Positions 1 through 7,992 of a stretch of 64,000 bases of DNA are shown here, piece after piece (positions within the stretch are counted from its first letter, which is position 1; every line of letters starts with the position of its first letter). The translations under genes were made by a program, and so were the position numbers. Source of the stretch: Paenibacillus terrigena DSM 21567 (GTDB lineage Bacteria > Bacillota > Bacilli > Paenibacillales > Paenibacillaceae); the NCBI RefSeq assembly GCF_000374845.1, contig NZ_KB895419.1, forward strand, positions 124,001-188,000. Direction: 5' to 3'. A model generated the notes under the pieces. The model saw only the letters and a program-made list of their open reading frames with translations. It was not told where the DNA came from and did not search any database.

Positions 1-525
1 AACCCGAGGAATAGGAATCGTTCCCAGAATATTGTCCTGGCGGCGCGTGCAGTGAATAATCAAGTTTTGTTTCCAGGAGAGAAGTTCTCCTTTAATCAAG
101 TCGTCGGCATACGGACCGAGTCAAAGGGATACCAACGTGCGCATGTTATTGTCAAAGGGGAGATCGCGGAAGGCGTTGGGGGTGGAATTTGCCAAATTTC
201 TTCCACATTGTTCAATGCGGTTGATCGCGCAGGGCTGCGCATCATTGAGCGCTATTCTCATAGTCGAAATGTCCCCTATGTGCCCCCTGGTCGAGATGCG
301 ACGGTTAGTTGGGGAGGTCCGGATCTGGTGTTCCAGAATAAGTACAACCAGCCCATATTCATTCGAGCATTGGTCCATGGCGGACAAATTCAAGTTCTAA
401 TCTATTCGTCTGAAGGGGTTAATTACAAGTCCCGCGGTGTGCCGAGCGCCTCGGAACAGCTGCCGGAAGAGATTTTCTCAGATTCGTATCAATTAGATAT
501 ACAACAGTTTAATACAGGAGGTTAG
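1..525 (+). CDS. VanW family protein, C-terminal part (5' end outside window)
   Basis: The reading frame is open from the first base, so this is the 3' portion (about 174 codons) of a longer gene; the GTG at 52 is internal. The segment carries the VanW signature: an N-R-x-x-N-I start, a PGExFSFN motif, then GGGICQISSTLFNA and an ERYSHS-x-x-VPYVPPGRDATV stretch. VanW proteins are usually surface-exposed or secreted and are found in vancomycin-resistance clusters and cell-envelope proteins; their biochemical role is not settled. The gene ends six bases before the phasin-like gene and probably forms an operon with it and the kinase-like gene. No resistance role is implied by this context. Confidence 0.85.
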   Translation, partial: NPRNRNRSQNIVLAARAVNNQVLFPGEKFSFNQVVGIRTESKGYQRAHVIVKGEIAEGVGGGICQISSTLFNAVDRAGLRIIERYSHSRNVPYVPPGRDATVSWGGPDLVFQNKYNQPIFIRALVHGGQIQVLIYSSEGVNYKSRGVPSASEQLPEEIFSDSYQLDIQQFNTGG

Positions 526-530
526 ATCAG

Positions 531-839
531 ATGAAGGATCTATTGAATCGTTCGTTATCGTTAGGGATTGGTATTATTGCTCAAAGCAAGGAACAAATTG
601 AGAAGACGGTGGAGGAACTCGTCAATAAAGGGGAACTAACCCGTAAAGAATCCGCTGAATGGGTTGATGAACTTGTCAAGAAAGGCGAAGAAGCGCGGCA
701 GAAGATCGAATCGAATGTGATGGAGCGTGTACAACGTACCATGGGAGAGCAGCAGATCCGGGGCGTGACGCGGGAAGAGTTCGATGAACTGTCCCAGCGT
801 CTTGCGAGACTGGAACAGCGGTTGGCAGAGAATCAATAA
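531..839 (+). CDS. Phasin-like / polyhydroxyalkanoate-associated coiled-coil protein
   Basis: A 102-residue, highly charged, almost entirely helical protein. It opens with a short hydrophobic stretch (LSLGIGIIAQSKEQIEK) followed by repeated E/K/R-rich heptads and a C-terminal leucine-spaced coiled coil (FDELSQRLARLEQRL). This pattern fits the PhaF/phasin-superfamily small proteins common in Bacillales, often annotated as polyhydroxyalkanoate synthesis regulators. The ribosome site AGGAGG lies just upstream of the ATG. It sits between the VanW gene and a UbiB-family gene. No PHA synthase is visible in the window, so granule binding is only an inference; it could simply be a membrane-associated coiled-coil protein. 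Confidence 0.7.
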   Translation: MKDLLNRSLSLGIGIIAQSKEQIEKTVEELVNKGELTRKESAEWVDELVKKGEEARQKIESNVMERVQRTMGEQQIRGVTREEFDELSQRLARLEQRLAENQ

Positions 840-886
840 AGGGTTGATTCGAACTCAGATAAATCCGGTACCGAGGAGGGTGCTGT

Positions 887-2566
887 ATGCAGATTAGGAA
901 AAGAATACGCCAGCTTAAACGGTATCGGAAAATTGCCATTGCGCTTGTTCGCAATGGCTTCGGTTTTATCGTCCATGATCTTGACTTACTGGAATTGGTT
1001 CCGTTTTTGCGTAGCAACGAAAGACATGATGTACATAAGAAGTCCATTGGTGAGCGAATTCGTCTGATTCTTGAAGAGTTAGGTCCTACCTTCGTGAAGC
1101 TCGGGCAAATTGCTAGCACACGACCGGATTTGTTGCCAGCGGATGTCATAACAGCGCTTGAACAGCTGCAGGATCAAGTACCACCGTTCCATTCTGATGA
1201 GGTAGTGGAGATTGTTGAGGATGAGCTTGGAGATCGTCTTCAGCATGTTTTTCTTGATTTCGAATTGGTTCCTTTGGCTTCAGCTTCTATTGGGCAAGTT
1301 CATCAAGCGACATTGCATGATGGCACACAGGTCGCTGTGAAAGTACAACGACCGCGAATTCAAGAGATCATCGAGACTGATCTCGGGATGCTGGCTGAAT
1401 TTGCAATTCTTGCGGAGAAACGCTTGGAATGGGCGCGGGACTACCGCCTTACAGAAATTGTTCACGAGTTAGCCCGTTCACTCCATGCGGAGTTGGACTA
1501 CTCCGCCGAAGCGCGTAATGGTGAGAAGTTCGCGAAGCAATGCAAGCATTTGCAGCATGTACAGGTACCTTCATTATTTCCTAAGTATTGTACGCGACGC
1601 ATCCTAACAATGGAATATGTGACAGGGATCAAGCTGTCTGATCACGCTGGGTTGATGGAAACGGGACATAATCGCACAGAAATTGCTAGACAATTCGCAT
1701 CGGTTATTTTTCATCAGGTTCTGATTGAAGGTTTCTTTCATGGAGATCCGCATCCTGGAAATGTGTTGGTACAAGAAGATGGAGATCTCATATTGCTTGA
1801 TTTTGGGATGGTGGGACGGCTGTCGGATGCCATGAAGAAGCATTTCGCGCTTCTTGTAATTGCACTGCGCAATCAGAGCTCCAGAGGGGTCATTCGAGCC
1901 ATAGGGAAGATGGGGATTGTTCCGGATGATGTTGATGATGCCGCTCTACGCTTAGATGTCGATGAGTTAAGAGATAAATATATTCAAGTCCCGCTAAGCC
2001 AGGTGCATATTGGCGAGGCTGTGAATGATTTATTTCGGGTTGCACGAGGTCACCGAATCCGTATCCCTTCCGAGTTAACGATGCTCGGTAAGACACTCCT
2101 CACCATGGAAGGCGTTGTAACAGCTCTGGACCCTGAGTTTAGCATATTTGAAATCGCTGAGCCTTATGGGCGTAGGCTATTCAAGGAACAGTTTGACCCG
2201 ATTCGTATCGGTCGGCAGTGGCTCGATGACATTCCAGAATTTTTTGACTTGCTCACCGAAGTGCCAACGAGTTTGAGAAATTTACTCACTCAGCTGCAGA
2301 GAGGGAAAATTCGGATCGAAGTAACGGCTCCGGAATTAACGAAATTTCTACATAAATTGGATCGTGTGGCGGATAAAGTATCGTTCAGTATTGTTCTGCT
2401 CGCATTCAGTATTTTGATGGTAGGTCTCATTATAGGGTCATCGATTGGTCATAAGACAACTCTTACTAGATTTCCGGTGATTGAGATGGGTCTAGGTATT
2501 GCTGTATTGTTCGTCCTATGGCTCGTCTTCGAGATGATCAGGTCTTTACGTTCCAAGCAGCGATGA
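887..2566 (+). CDS. ubiB: ABC1/UbiB/AarF family atypical kinase-like protein
   Basis: A 559-residue member of the ABC1/ADCK/UbiB family. The hallmark KxGQ motif (KLGQ, residues 71-74) is followed by the alanine-rich-loop equivalent (ASIGQVHQA), the VAVKVQRP lysine, the catalytic-loop GDPHPGN near residue 287 and the metal-binding DFG near 304. Two hydrophobic segments at about residues 497-555 anchor the C terminus in the membrane. Family members are linked to quinone or lipid metabolism and have atypical ATPase/kinase activity. The organism probably uses menaquinone, so a specific quinone role is not proven. The start has an upstream GAGGAGGGTG site. It is co-oriented with the phasin-like gene 47 bases upstream. 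Confidence 0.9.
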   Translation: MQIRKRIRQLKRYRKIAIALVRNGFGFIVHDLDLLELVPFLRSNERHDVHKKSIGERIRLILEELGPTFVKLGQIASTRPDLLPADVITALEQLQDQVPPFHSDEVVEIVEDELGDRLQHVFLDFELVPLASASIGQVHQATLHDGTQVAVKVQRPRIQEIIETDLGMLAEFAILAEKRLEWARDYRLTEIVHELARSLHAELDYSAEARNGEKFAKQCKHLQHVQVPSLFPKYCTRRILTMEYVTGIKLSDHAGLMETGHNRTEIARQFASVIFHQVLIEGFFHGDPHPGNVLVQEDGDLILLDFGMVGRLSDAMKKHFALLVIALRNQSSRGVIRAIGKMGIVPDDVDDAALRLDVDELRDKYIQVPLSQVHIGEAVNDLFRVARGHRIRIPSELTMLGKTLLTMEGVVTALDPEFSIFEIAEPYGRRLFKEQFDPIRIGRQWLDDIPEFFDLLTEVPTSLRNLLTQLQRGKIRIEVTAPELTKFLHKLDRVADKVSFSIVLLAFSILMVGLIIGSSIGHKTTLTRFPVIEMGLGIAVLFVLWLVFEMIRSLRSKQR

Positions 2567-2624
2567 GGAAGGTTTCGAATTCCTTCGTTCATTTCAAAAT
2601 CTTGCGCTTCCATTCAGGCAGGCT

Positions 2625-2677
2625 ATCATCGGGTCAGTCACTTGGTTATACTGTTCTTAGAGGTGAGACCCGATGAT
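2625..2677. promoter_or_regulatory. Perfect 11-bp inverted repeat spanning promoter and start of adaA
   Basis: ATCATCGGGTC (2625-2635) and GACCCGATGAT (2667-2677) are exact reverse complements separated by 31 bases. The right arm contains the adaA start codon (2673). The interval contains a TATACT -10-like box (2647-2652) and the AGAGGTGA ribosome site. It could be an operator for AdaA autoregulation, or, if transcription starts upstream, a hairpin that hides the start codon. The arms are about four helical turns apart, which suits dimer binding or looping. Confidence 0.5.
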
Positions 2678-3245
2678 GGATCAAATTCCAGATGTGCAGT
2701 GGCAAGCTATTCTGCAGAATGATGCTGCCTATGATCATCAGTTCTACTATGCCGTGAAGACGACAGGTATTTTCTGTAGACCTTCCTGCAAATCCAAACC
2801 GCCGAATAAAGATAATGTCAGTGTCTTCCGGAATGCCGACGAAGCGCTAAATGCCGGATATCGACCATGCAAACGGTGCAAGCCTACGGGTCAGCGATTA
2901 CCTGATGCCGAATGGGCTGACCAAATATCTCGGTTTATAGAAGAGAATTATCAACACCCCATATCGCTTCAAATGATTGCAGATACATGTCATGGAAGTC
3001 CTTATCATCTGCATCGAATTTACAAGCGTGTTATGGGAATTACGCCGGGCGAATATGTTCAACGGACGAGATTAGAGAAAGCTAAGGAATCATTGCGCAA
3101 GTCAGATATCGCGATATCAACGATTGCCGGGAGGGTAGGGATGCCGAACATCCCTTATTTCGTAACCTGGTTCAAAAAAAGCACAGGATTCACGCCGGTT
3201 GCATATCGCGAGTCCTATCGAAATCCGTTAAAGGAAGAGGTGTGA
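2673..3245 (+). CDS. adaA: AdaA: methylphosphotriester-DNA methyltransferase / AraC-type activator
   Basis: A 190-residue two-domain protein. The N-terminal Ada zinc domain has four cysteines, Cys35 and Cys39 (TTGIFCRPSC) and Cys66 and Cys69 (RPCKRCKP). By homology with Ada, Cys35 accepts the methyl group from methylphosphotriesters. Residues about 85-185 form an AraC-type double helix-turn-helix (QHPISLQMIADTC and IAISTIAGRVGM). Methylated AdaA activates the adaptive response to alkylating agents and usually its own operon. The next gene begins seven bases after the stop, forming the adaA-adaB pair known in Bacillus. The start has an AGAGGTGAG ribosome site and lies inside a perfect inverted repeat. 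Confidence 0.92.
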   Translation: MMDQIPDVQWQAILQNDAAYDHQFYYAVKTTGIFCRPSCKSKPPNKDNVSVFRNADEALNAGYRPCKRCKPTGQRLPDAEWADQISRFIEENYQHPISLQMIADTCHGSPYHLHRIYKRVMGITPGEYVQRTRLEKAKESLRKSDIAISTIAGRVGMPNIPYFVTWFKKSTGFTPVAYRESYRNPLKEEV

Positions 3246-3252
3246 ATAATCT

Positions 3253-3795
3253 ATGAAAATCATAAATCCATTGAACAACATTTACTGGTCATCTGTCCTT
3301 CATGATGGCTGGAAGCTGTACTTCGCTGCTACGGATAAGGGGCTCTGTTATGTCGGCTCGCCGAATCGACCTTTTGAGGAAATGCTTGCCACCGTTGCAA
3401 AACATCGTACCGACCATCCTTGGATTCAAGATGATGAAGGGTTGAAGCTCATCCGCGAAGAATTGATGGAATATTTGGAAGGCACACGGTCCAATTTCTC
3501 CATTCCGTTCGATCCGATCGGGACTTCGTTCCAGCTTGCGGTATGGCAGGCGTTGTGCAGTATTCCCTACGGGGAGACCAAGTCGTACGCAGATATCGCT
3601 CATTCCATTTCAAAGCCTGCTGCAGTACGAGCGGTAGGAGCTGCAATTGGAGCGAATCCTGTGCTGATAGGCATCCCATGTCATCGTGTTATTGGAAAAA
3701 ACGGCGCATTGACTGGTTATCGTGGTGGATTGGAAATGAAGACAAAGCTGCTGCAATTGGAACGGAATCATGCGCGAATGAGTGTCACAATTTAA
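3253..3795 (+). CDS. adaB: AdaB/Ogt: methylated-DNA-[protein]-cysteine S-methyltransferase
   Basis: A 180-residue suicide repair enzyme that moves the methyl group from O6-methylguanine to its own cysteine. The active-site motif IPCHRVIG places the acceptor at Cys143. The conserved TSFQLAVWQALCSIPYGETKSY stretch (about residues 91-112, winged-helix DNA-binding part) and the RAVGAAIGANP segment are also present. It is translationally close to adaA (its GAGGTG ribosome site overlaps the end of adaA), so the two should be co-induced. A hairpin terminator follows at about 3816-3841. Confidence 0.93.
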   Translation: MKIINPLNNIYWSSVLHDGWKLYFAATDKGLCYVGSPNRPFEEMLATVAKHRTDHPWIQDDEGLKLIREELMEYLEGTRSNFSIPFDPIGTSFQLAVWQALCSIPYGETKSYADIAHSISKPAAVRAVGAAIGANPVLIGIPCHRVIGKNGALTGYRGGLEMKTKLLQLERNHARMSVTI

Positions 3796-3815
3796 TATGA
3801 AATTAGATATTGCTA

Positions 3816-3841
3816 GCCGCTGCGATAGTAGCGGTTTTTTG
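3816..3841 (+). terminator. Rho-independent terminator after adaAB
   Basis: CCGCT pairs with AGCGG (plus one outer G-U pair) around an eight-base loop, followed by six Ts. It closes the adaA-adaB transcription unit. Confidence 0.7.
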
Positions 3842-3981
3842 TCGTCGATATGCTGTTGAATCGAGATTTAGGTATCTATCGCTATTAAATAAGGAATGCA
3901 CCTAAAGAATTGAATCCGCAAGTGCATATGATAGGGAAGTGACAGGCATCCCGCGTAAGAATATGAAGAGGTGATCTGAAC

Positions 3982-4596
3982 ATGAACCAGCATTGGCCTA
4001 TCCATGCGCGTAAGAAATGTATACGAATGGAGCTACAATATCAACAACCTAGGCGGCGTATTAGACGAGGATGTCAATTATTCTATTGCCATCCACGTAG
4101 AAGGGTAAATCTAACGACGATTGAAATGGAGCAGCTGATTGTGCTGGTCGAGCAGCTTCGAGTCGAGGTAGATCCATTGCGGCAGATAAGACACTTTCAG
4201 CATATCCAGCATATCCATCCTATCGTAAAGAATCTCCAACAATTTATGGATCAGTTGCATCTACCTCCTTCCAGATTGAACCCTGTAAAGGGATCCTTGC
4301 AGCAGCTGCTAGACTTACTGAGTCAAGGGAACATGTCTCTGGCAAATCAGAGTTCTGCACTGCAGAACATGCTGGATGCATTGCTACACTTTGCACTGCA
4401 TGGGACAAATAATCATAAACAAATCACAGCCCACATTCATGCAATTCAATTATTTCTATTCAATATCGATGTGAAAATGGCGGCTTCAGCGTTTGAAATC
4501 AGATCAGGCGTTGGACCTGTTGGTGCGGCGGGTCCCACAGGGCCCGTTGGCCCAACAAGTGCTAGTGGCTTCATAGGATCTTTGTCTATCCAATAA
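3982..4596 (+). CDS. Small collagen-tailed protein, possibly spore surface
   Basis: A 204-residue protein I do not recognise as a named family. The N terminus is very basic with two cysteines (RRGCQLFYCHPRRR). The middle is helical and rich in Gln, His and Leu (about residues 45-165). Near the C terminus there is a short run of Gly-X-Y triplets (GPVGAAGPTGPVGPT, about residues 176-190) before a GFIGSLSIQ tail. Short collagen-like tracts in Bacillales are common in exosporium proteins. The upstream element CATATGATA (3925-3933) fits the -10 pattern CATANNNTA of late sporulation sigma factors, although I could not find a matching -35. A spore-coat or exosporium role is an inference. Confidence 0.6.
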   Translation: MNQHWPIHARKKCIRMELQYQQPRRRIRRGCQLFYCHPRRRVNLTTIEMEQLIVLVEQLRVEVDPLRQIRHFQHIQHIHPIVKNLQQFMDQLHLPPSRLNPVKGSLQQLLDLLSQGNMSLANQSSALQNMLDALLHFALHGTNNHKQITAHIHAIQLFLFNIDVKMAASAFEIRSGVGPVGAAGPTGPVGPTSASGFIGSLSIQ

Positions 4597-4631
4597 CGAT
4601 CCCGATGGATTGGTAGAAGCCATTGCATCGC

Positions 4632-4663
4632 AAACGCAGTGTCATTTGATGCTGCGTTTTTGT
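4632..4663 (+). terminator. Terminator after the collagen-tailed gene
   Basis: AAACGCAG and CTGCGTTT form an eight-base-pair stem around a twelve-base loop, followed by a T-rich tail. It separates this gene from the mmg-like operon. Confidence 0.75.
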
Positions 4664-4695
4664 TGTTGTGATGTACTTAATCCGAATGGTCCCCT

Positions 4696-4703
4696 CATAT
4701 AAT
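4696..4703 (+). promoter_or_regulatory. Possible sigma-E-like -10 of the mmg-like operon
   Basis: CATATAAT lies 63 bases upstream of the first operon gene and is one mismatch from the sigma-E -10 consensus CATACAAT. The mmg operon of Bacillus subtilis is known to be a mother-cell sigma-E operon. I could not identify a convincing -35, so this is tentative; the same bases could also be a sigma-A TATAAT box. Confidence 0.3.
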
Positions 4704-4766
4704 ACGATGAATGCGGTTTACGTCGAACTTTGTCCATCCTAAGACCCCGGTAAGGAGGGAGGAGAT

Positions 4767-5918
4767 ATGCAGTTTCTTGGTTCTGAAGAACTTGAGATGA
4801 CGCGCTCTGTTCTTCGAGACTTTGCACGCAGTGAATTAGCACTCCGAGTGAAGGAACGTGATGAGGAGCAGACATTTGACAGTGCGATTGTCAAGAAGAT
4901 GGCAGAATTGGGTCTCACAGGGATACTCATTCCAGAACAATACGGAGGTGCAGCAGGAGATTGTCTGACATATACGGTTGTGATTGAAGAGCTGGCGGCG
5001 ATTTGTGCTTCTTCAGCTGCTGTGCTTGCAGCACATACCGCTTATGCGAGTTGGCTGTTATACAGCAACGGTAATGAAAAACAGAAGGCTTTGCATTTGC
5101 ATGATTTGGCGCAGGGGGTGAAGATCGGGGGGATTGGTTTTCCGGTCGGGCGTGCAGACAGCGAGAGTCAGAGAGACCAACTATTGGCACATAGGGCAGG
5201 GGATGTCATGGTCTTGGATGGGAACCATCCTTGTGTCGCTAATGTGGGGATCGCGAATCTTTATATCTTATTTGCATTTGTTCCAAGTGGGTCGAGAAAG
5301 CGATATCAAGCCTTTATCGTAGAGGAGGGAAATCCGGGGTTCAAACTTGGCAAGCTGCAGCGCAAGATCGGACTTCGATCGTATCCAACGGCTGAAGTGG
5401 TTCTGGAGCAATGCGAGGTGCCTTATTCGAATCGTCTTGGCTCTGTACGAAGTGGGCGTAGCAAGGTTGTATCATGGGTTGATTTAGGTCATCTCAGTGC
5501 GGCCGCACAGGCTGTGGGAATTGCTCAAGGTGCACTTGATCGAGCGGCAGCTTACGCAAAAGAGCGGGTTCAATTCGGCAAAATCATTGGCCGTCAGCAA
5601 GGGATTGCTTTCAAATTGGCAGATATGGCCGTGAAGTTGGAAGCCGCACGATTGCTTACGTATCAGGCCGCATGGCGAATGGATCAGCGATTATCCTGTA
5701 GGAAGGAAGCGGCAATGGCTAGATTGTACTCAGCGGAGGCAGCAGTTGCAATTACGACCGAGGCTGTACAAATCTTCGGCGGATATGGCTACATGCAAGA
5801 GGTTGGGTTAGAACGATATATGCGCGACGCGAAATGTTTGGAATCGGATTATGGTACGGGTGGATTCCATATGGATGTTAGGAGACGTATTCGGTCCGAT
5901 TCGAAGGTGGTGAAGTGA
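4767..5918 (+). CDS. Acyl-CoA dehydrogenase-like protein A, catalytic glutamate missing
   Basis: A 383-residue acyl-CoA dehydrogenase-fold protein opening the operon. It keeps the ERVQFG segment (266-271) and QIFGGYGY (335-342), which in this family contact the FAD of the neighbouring subunit. The segment that should read F-x-LTEPxAGSD is instead [11 protein letters not shown] (about 124-134), and the flavin-contacting ITN motif reads VAN (157-159). The C-terminal YEGT motif that carries the catalytic Glu in short-chain enzymes reads DYGT (361-364), placing Tyr362 at the catalytic position. It should therefore not work alone as a normal enzyme. Its partner is probably the second dehydrogenase of the operon. 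It overlaps the next gene by one base. Confidence 0.88.
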   Translation: MQFLGSEELEMTRSVLRDFARSELALRVKERDEEQTFDSAIVKKMAELGLTGILIPEQYGGAAGDCLTYTVVIEELAAICASSAAVLAAHTAYASWLLYSNGNEKQKALHLHDLAQGVKIGGIGFPVGRADSESQRDQLLAHRAGDVMVLDGNHPCVANVGIANLYILFAFVPSGSRKRYQAFIVEEGNPGFKLGKLQRKIGLRSYPTAEVVLEQCEVPYSNRLGSVRSGRSKVVSWVDLGHLSAAAQAVGIAQGALDRAAAYAKERVQFGKIIGRQQGIAFKLADMAVKLEAARLLTYQAAWRMDQRLSCRKEAAMARLYSAEAAVAITTEAVQIFGGYGYMQEVGLERYMRDAKCLESDYGTGGFHMDVRRRIRSDSKVVK

Positions 5919-7087
5919 TGCAGGAAACCGTGATTATCTCGGGCTGCCGAACCGCATTCGGTAAATTCGGAGGCATGTGGCGAGGCGTCAAGGCCGTTGA
6001 TCTGGGTGGTGCGGCCATCCGCGGAGCCCTGCAGCGAAGTCTAATGGATCCTGCAGATGTGGATGGCGTTGTCATGGGGATGGTGCTTCAAGCGGGAGCG
6101 GGACAAAGTCCTGCGAGGCAAGCAGCAATGCTCGCAGGGCTTAGCCAACATGTATCGGCGGAGACGGTGAATAAAGTCTGCGCTTCCGGGCTTCGAGCGG
6201 TTACATTGGCAGATCAGATGATTCGAGCGGGTGACGGCTCCATCTTCGTTGCAGGTGGAATGGAGAATATGAGTAAAGTGCCTTTTGCAGCACCTAACAT
6301 GCGGTGGGGTGTTAGGATGGGCTCCTCTGAGCTGATTGATCTGATGCAGTATGACGGTCTGTTGTGCGCCTTCGAACAGGTACTTATGGCGCAATACGGC
6401 GATGAGGCGGCTCAAGAGCAAGGGATTAGCCGGGAGGAGCAAGATGAATGGGCTCTGCGAAGCCACAACCGCGCAGTTGCAGCGATAACACAAGGGAAAA
6501 TAAAAGATGAGGTGATCTCTGTATCCACATCGCAAGGTGAGAGGGATACGGATGAATGTCCGCGAATGGATACCAATCTTAAGAAACTGGGCCAGTTAAA
6601 ACCAATCGTTGGCGATGGGGGGACTGTGACGGCTGGAAATGCGCCAGGCGTGAATGATGGTGCAGCAGCATTCCTACTTATGTCAAAGGAAGAAGCCGCA
6701 CGTCGCTCTCTAACGCCCCTTGCCCGGATTATCGGTCATACGTCGATTGGAATGGAAGCGCGTCATATTGCGCAAGCACCAGCTGTTGCGATTCAGAAGC
6801 TGCTGCAGAAGACAGGGCATCGAATGGATGAGATTGATCTCTTCGAAGTCAATGAGGCATTTGCTGCAGTTATTCTCACTTGTTCACGAATGCTCGCGTG
6901 GGATATCGAGCGCGTGAATGTGAACGGCGGTGCGATTGCGCTAGGACATCCGTTAGGTGCGAGTGGAGCAAGAATTTTACTGAGTCTGATTATGGAACTA
7001 CGGCGCAGGGGAGGGGGCTTAGGGATTGCAGCGATATGCAGCGGCGGTGCGCACGGGGATGCAATTCTGGTTCAAGTGGATGGATAG
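5918..7087 (+). CDS. mmgA: Acetyl-CoA C-acyltransferase (thiolase)
   Basis: A 389-residue thiolase that cleaves 3-ketoacyl-CoA (or joins two acetyl-CoA). The nucleophilic cysteine lies in [10 protein letters not shown] (Cys88), followed by the NEAFAA motif, [16 protein letters not shown] with the catalytic histidine, and the second active cysteine in CSGGAHGD near the C terminus. All key residues are present. The ATG at 5918 shares its first base with the upstream TGA, so translation is probably coupled; an in-frame GTG sits at 5915. Its position and partners match mmgA of the B. subtilis mother-cell mmg operon. Confidence 0.92.
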   Translation: MQETVIISGCRTAFGKFGGMWRGVKAVDLGGAAIRGALQRSLMDPADVDGVVMGMVLQAGAGQSPARQAAMLAGLSQHVSAETVNKVCASGLRAVTLADQMIRAGDGSIFVAGGMENMSKVPFAAPNMRWGVRMGSSELIDLMQYDGLLCAFEQVLMAQYGDEAAQEQGISREEQDEWALRSHNRAVAAITQGKIKDEVISVSTSQGERDTDECPRMDTNLKKLGQLKPIVGDGGTVTAGNAPGVNDGAAAFLLMSKEEAARRSLTPLARIIGHTSIGMEARHIAQAPAVAIQKLLQKTGHRMDEIDLFEVNEAFAAVILTCSRMLAWDIERVNVNGGAIALGHPLGASGARILLSLIMELRRRGGGLGIAAICSGGAHGDAILVQVDG

Positions 7088-7093
7088 AATGAG

Positions 7094-7957
7094 GTGATTC
7101 CAATAGCCATTCGAGAAGTTACGGTGCTGGGTGCAGGTCAGATGGGAAGTGGAATCGCACAGACTTTTGCACAACACGGCTACCAGGTTGGGCTCTATGA
7201 TATCGAATCAACGGCCGTCGAGCGAGGGGTTGTAGGGATAGAAGGTTCTCTAACTCGTTTCGTACGGAAAGGAAGCTTGACGGAGGAAGACAAAAGTCGG
7301 ATTATGCAGCAGATTCAACCATCTACGGATCTAGGCATCGCAAACCGTTCACAGCTTGTGATCGAAGCGGTCCCTGAGAAGATGGAACTGAAGACCGCGA
7401 TATTTCAAGAATTGGACTCCATTTGCATGCCGGATGCGATTCTTGCAACCAATACATCGTCGCTCTCCATCACCGCGATTGCTGCAGTCACGGGTCGTCC
7501 AGATCTGGTGATCGGGATGCATTTTATGAATCCTGTTCCGATCATACCGCTAGTTGAGATTATTCGAGGATTGGCCACGTCGGATGCGACCTTCGAACAG
7601 ATCAAGGCCATAACACAGCAGCTTGGCAAAACAGGCGTGGAAGTCCAGGACGCACCCGGTTTCGTCTCCAATCGAATTCTAATGCCGATGATTAACGAAG
7701 CCATCTATACCGTCTATGAAGGGGTGGCAGCACCAGAAGCGGTGGATCAAGTGATGAAGCTAGGTATGCATCATCCGATGGGACCGCTTACGCTTGCTGA
7801 TTTCATTGGACTCGACACATGTCTATCCATTATGGAGACATTGCACCAAGGTTTCAGTGATTCGAAATATCGGCCATGTCCTTTATTACGTAAATATGTG
7901 AGTGCAGGTTGGCTCGGACGAAAAACGGGTAGGGGGTTCTTCGTATATGACCAATAA
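7094..7957 (+). CDS. mmgB: 3-hydroxybutyryl-CoA / 3-hydroxyacyl-CoA dehydrogenase
   Basis: A protein of about 287 residues that oxidises 3-hydroxyacyl-CoA with NAD. The N-terminal Rossmann motif is VLGAGQMGSGIAQ. The NTSSLSIT segment, the catalytic histidine in GMHFMNPVP, VEII, and the C-terminal KLGMHHPMGPLTLADFIGLD are all present, so it should be active. The start is uncertain. GTG at 7094 is the only standard start close to the Rossmann motif, but the only good ribosome site (GAGGTGA, 7091-7097) overlaps it. That site is better spaced for a non-standard ATA at 7103. The gene follows the thiolase by six bases. Confidence 0.9.
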   Translation: MIPIAIREVTVLGAGQMGSGIAQTFAQHGYQVGLYDIESTAVERGVVGIEGSLTRFVRKGSLTEEDKSRIMQQIQPSTDLGIANRSQLVIEAVPEKMELKTAIFQELDSICMPDAILATNTSSLSITAIAAVTGRPDLVIGMHFMNPVPIIPLVEIIRGLATSDATFEQIKAITQQLGKTGVEVQDAPGFVSNRILMPMINEAIYTVYEGVAAPEAVDQVMKLGMHHPMGPLTLADFIGLDTCLSIMETLHQGFSDSKYRPCPLLRKYVSAGWLGRKTGRGFFVYDQ

Positions 7958-7992
7958 GAATTACGCGCTTCATGAGAGAGGAGTGCCTGCGG

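Noticed and set aside
4706-4722. Catabolite-response (cre) element before the mmg-like operon
   Set aside because: TGAATGCGGTTTAC resembles cre but differs at three or more conserved positions.
6041-6535. 164-codon minus-strand ORF within the thiolase gene
   Set aside because: Shadow of the strongly supported thiolase frame; no start site or recognisable domain.
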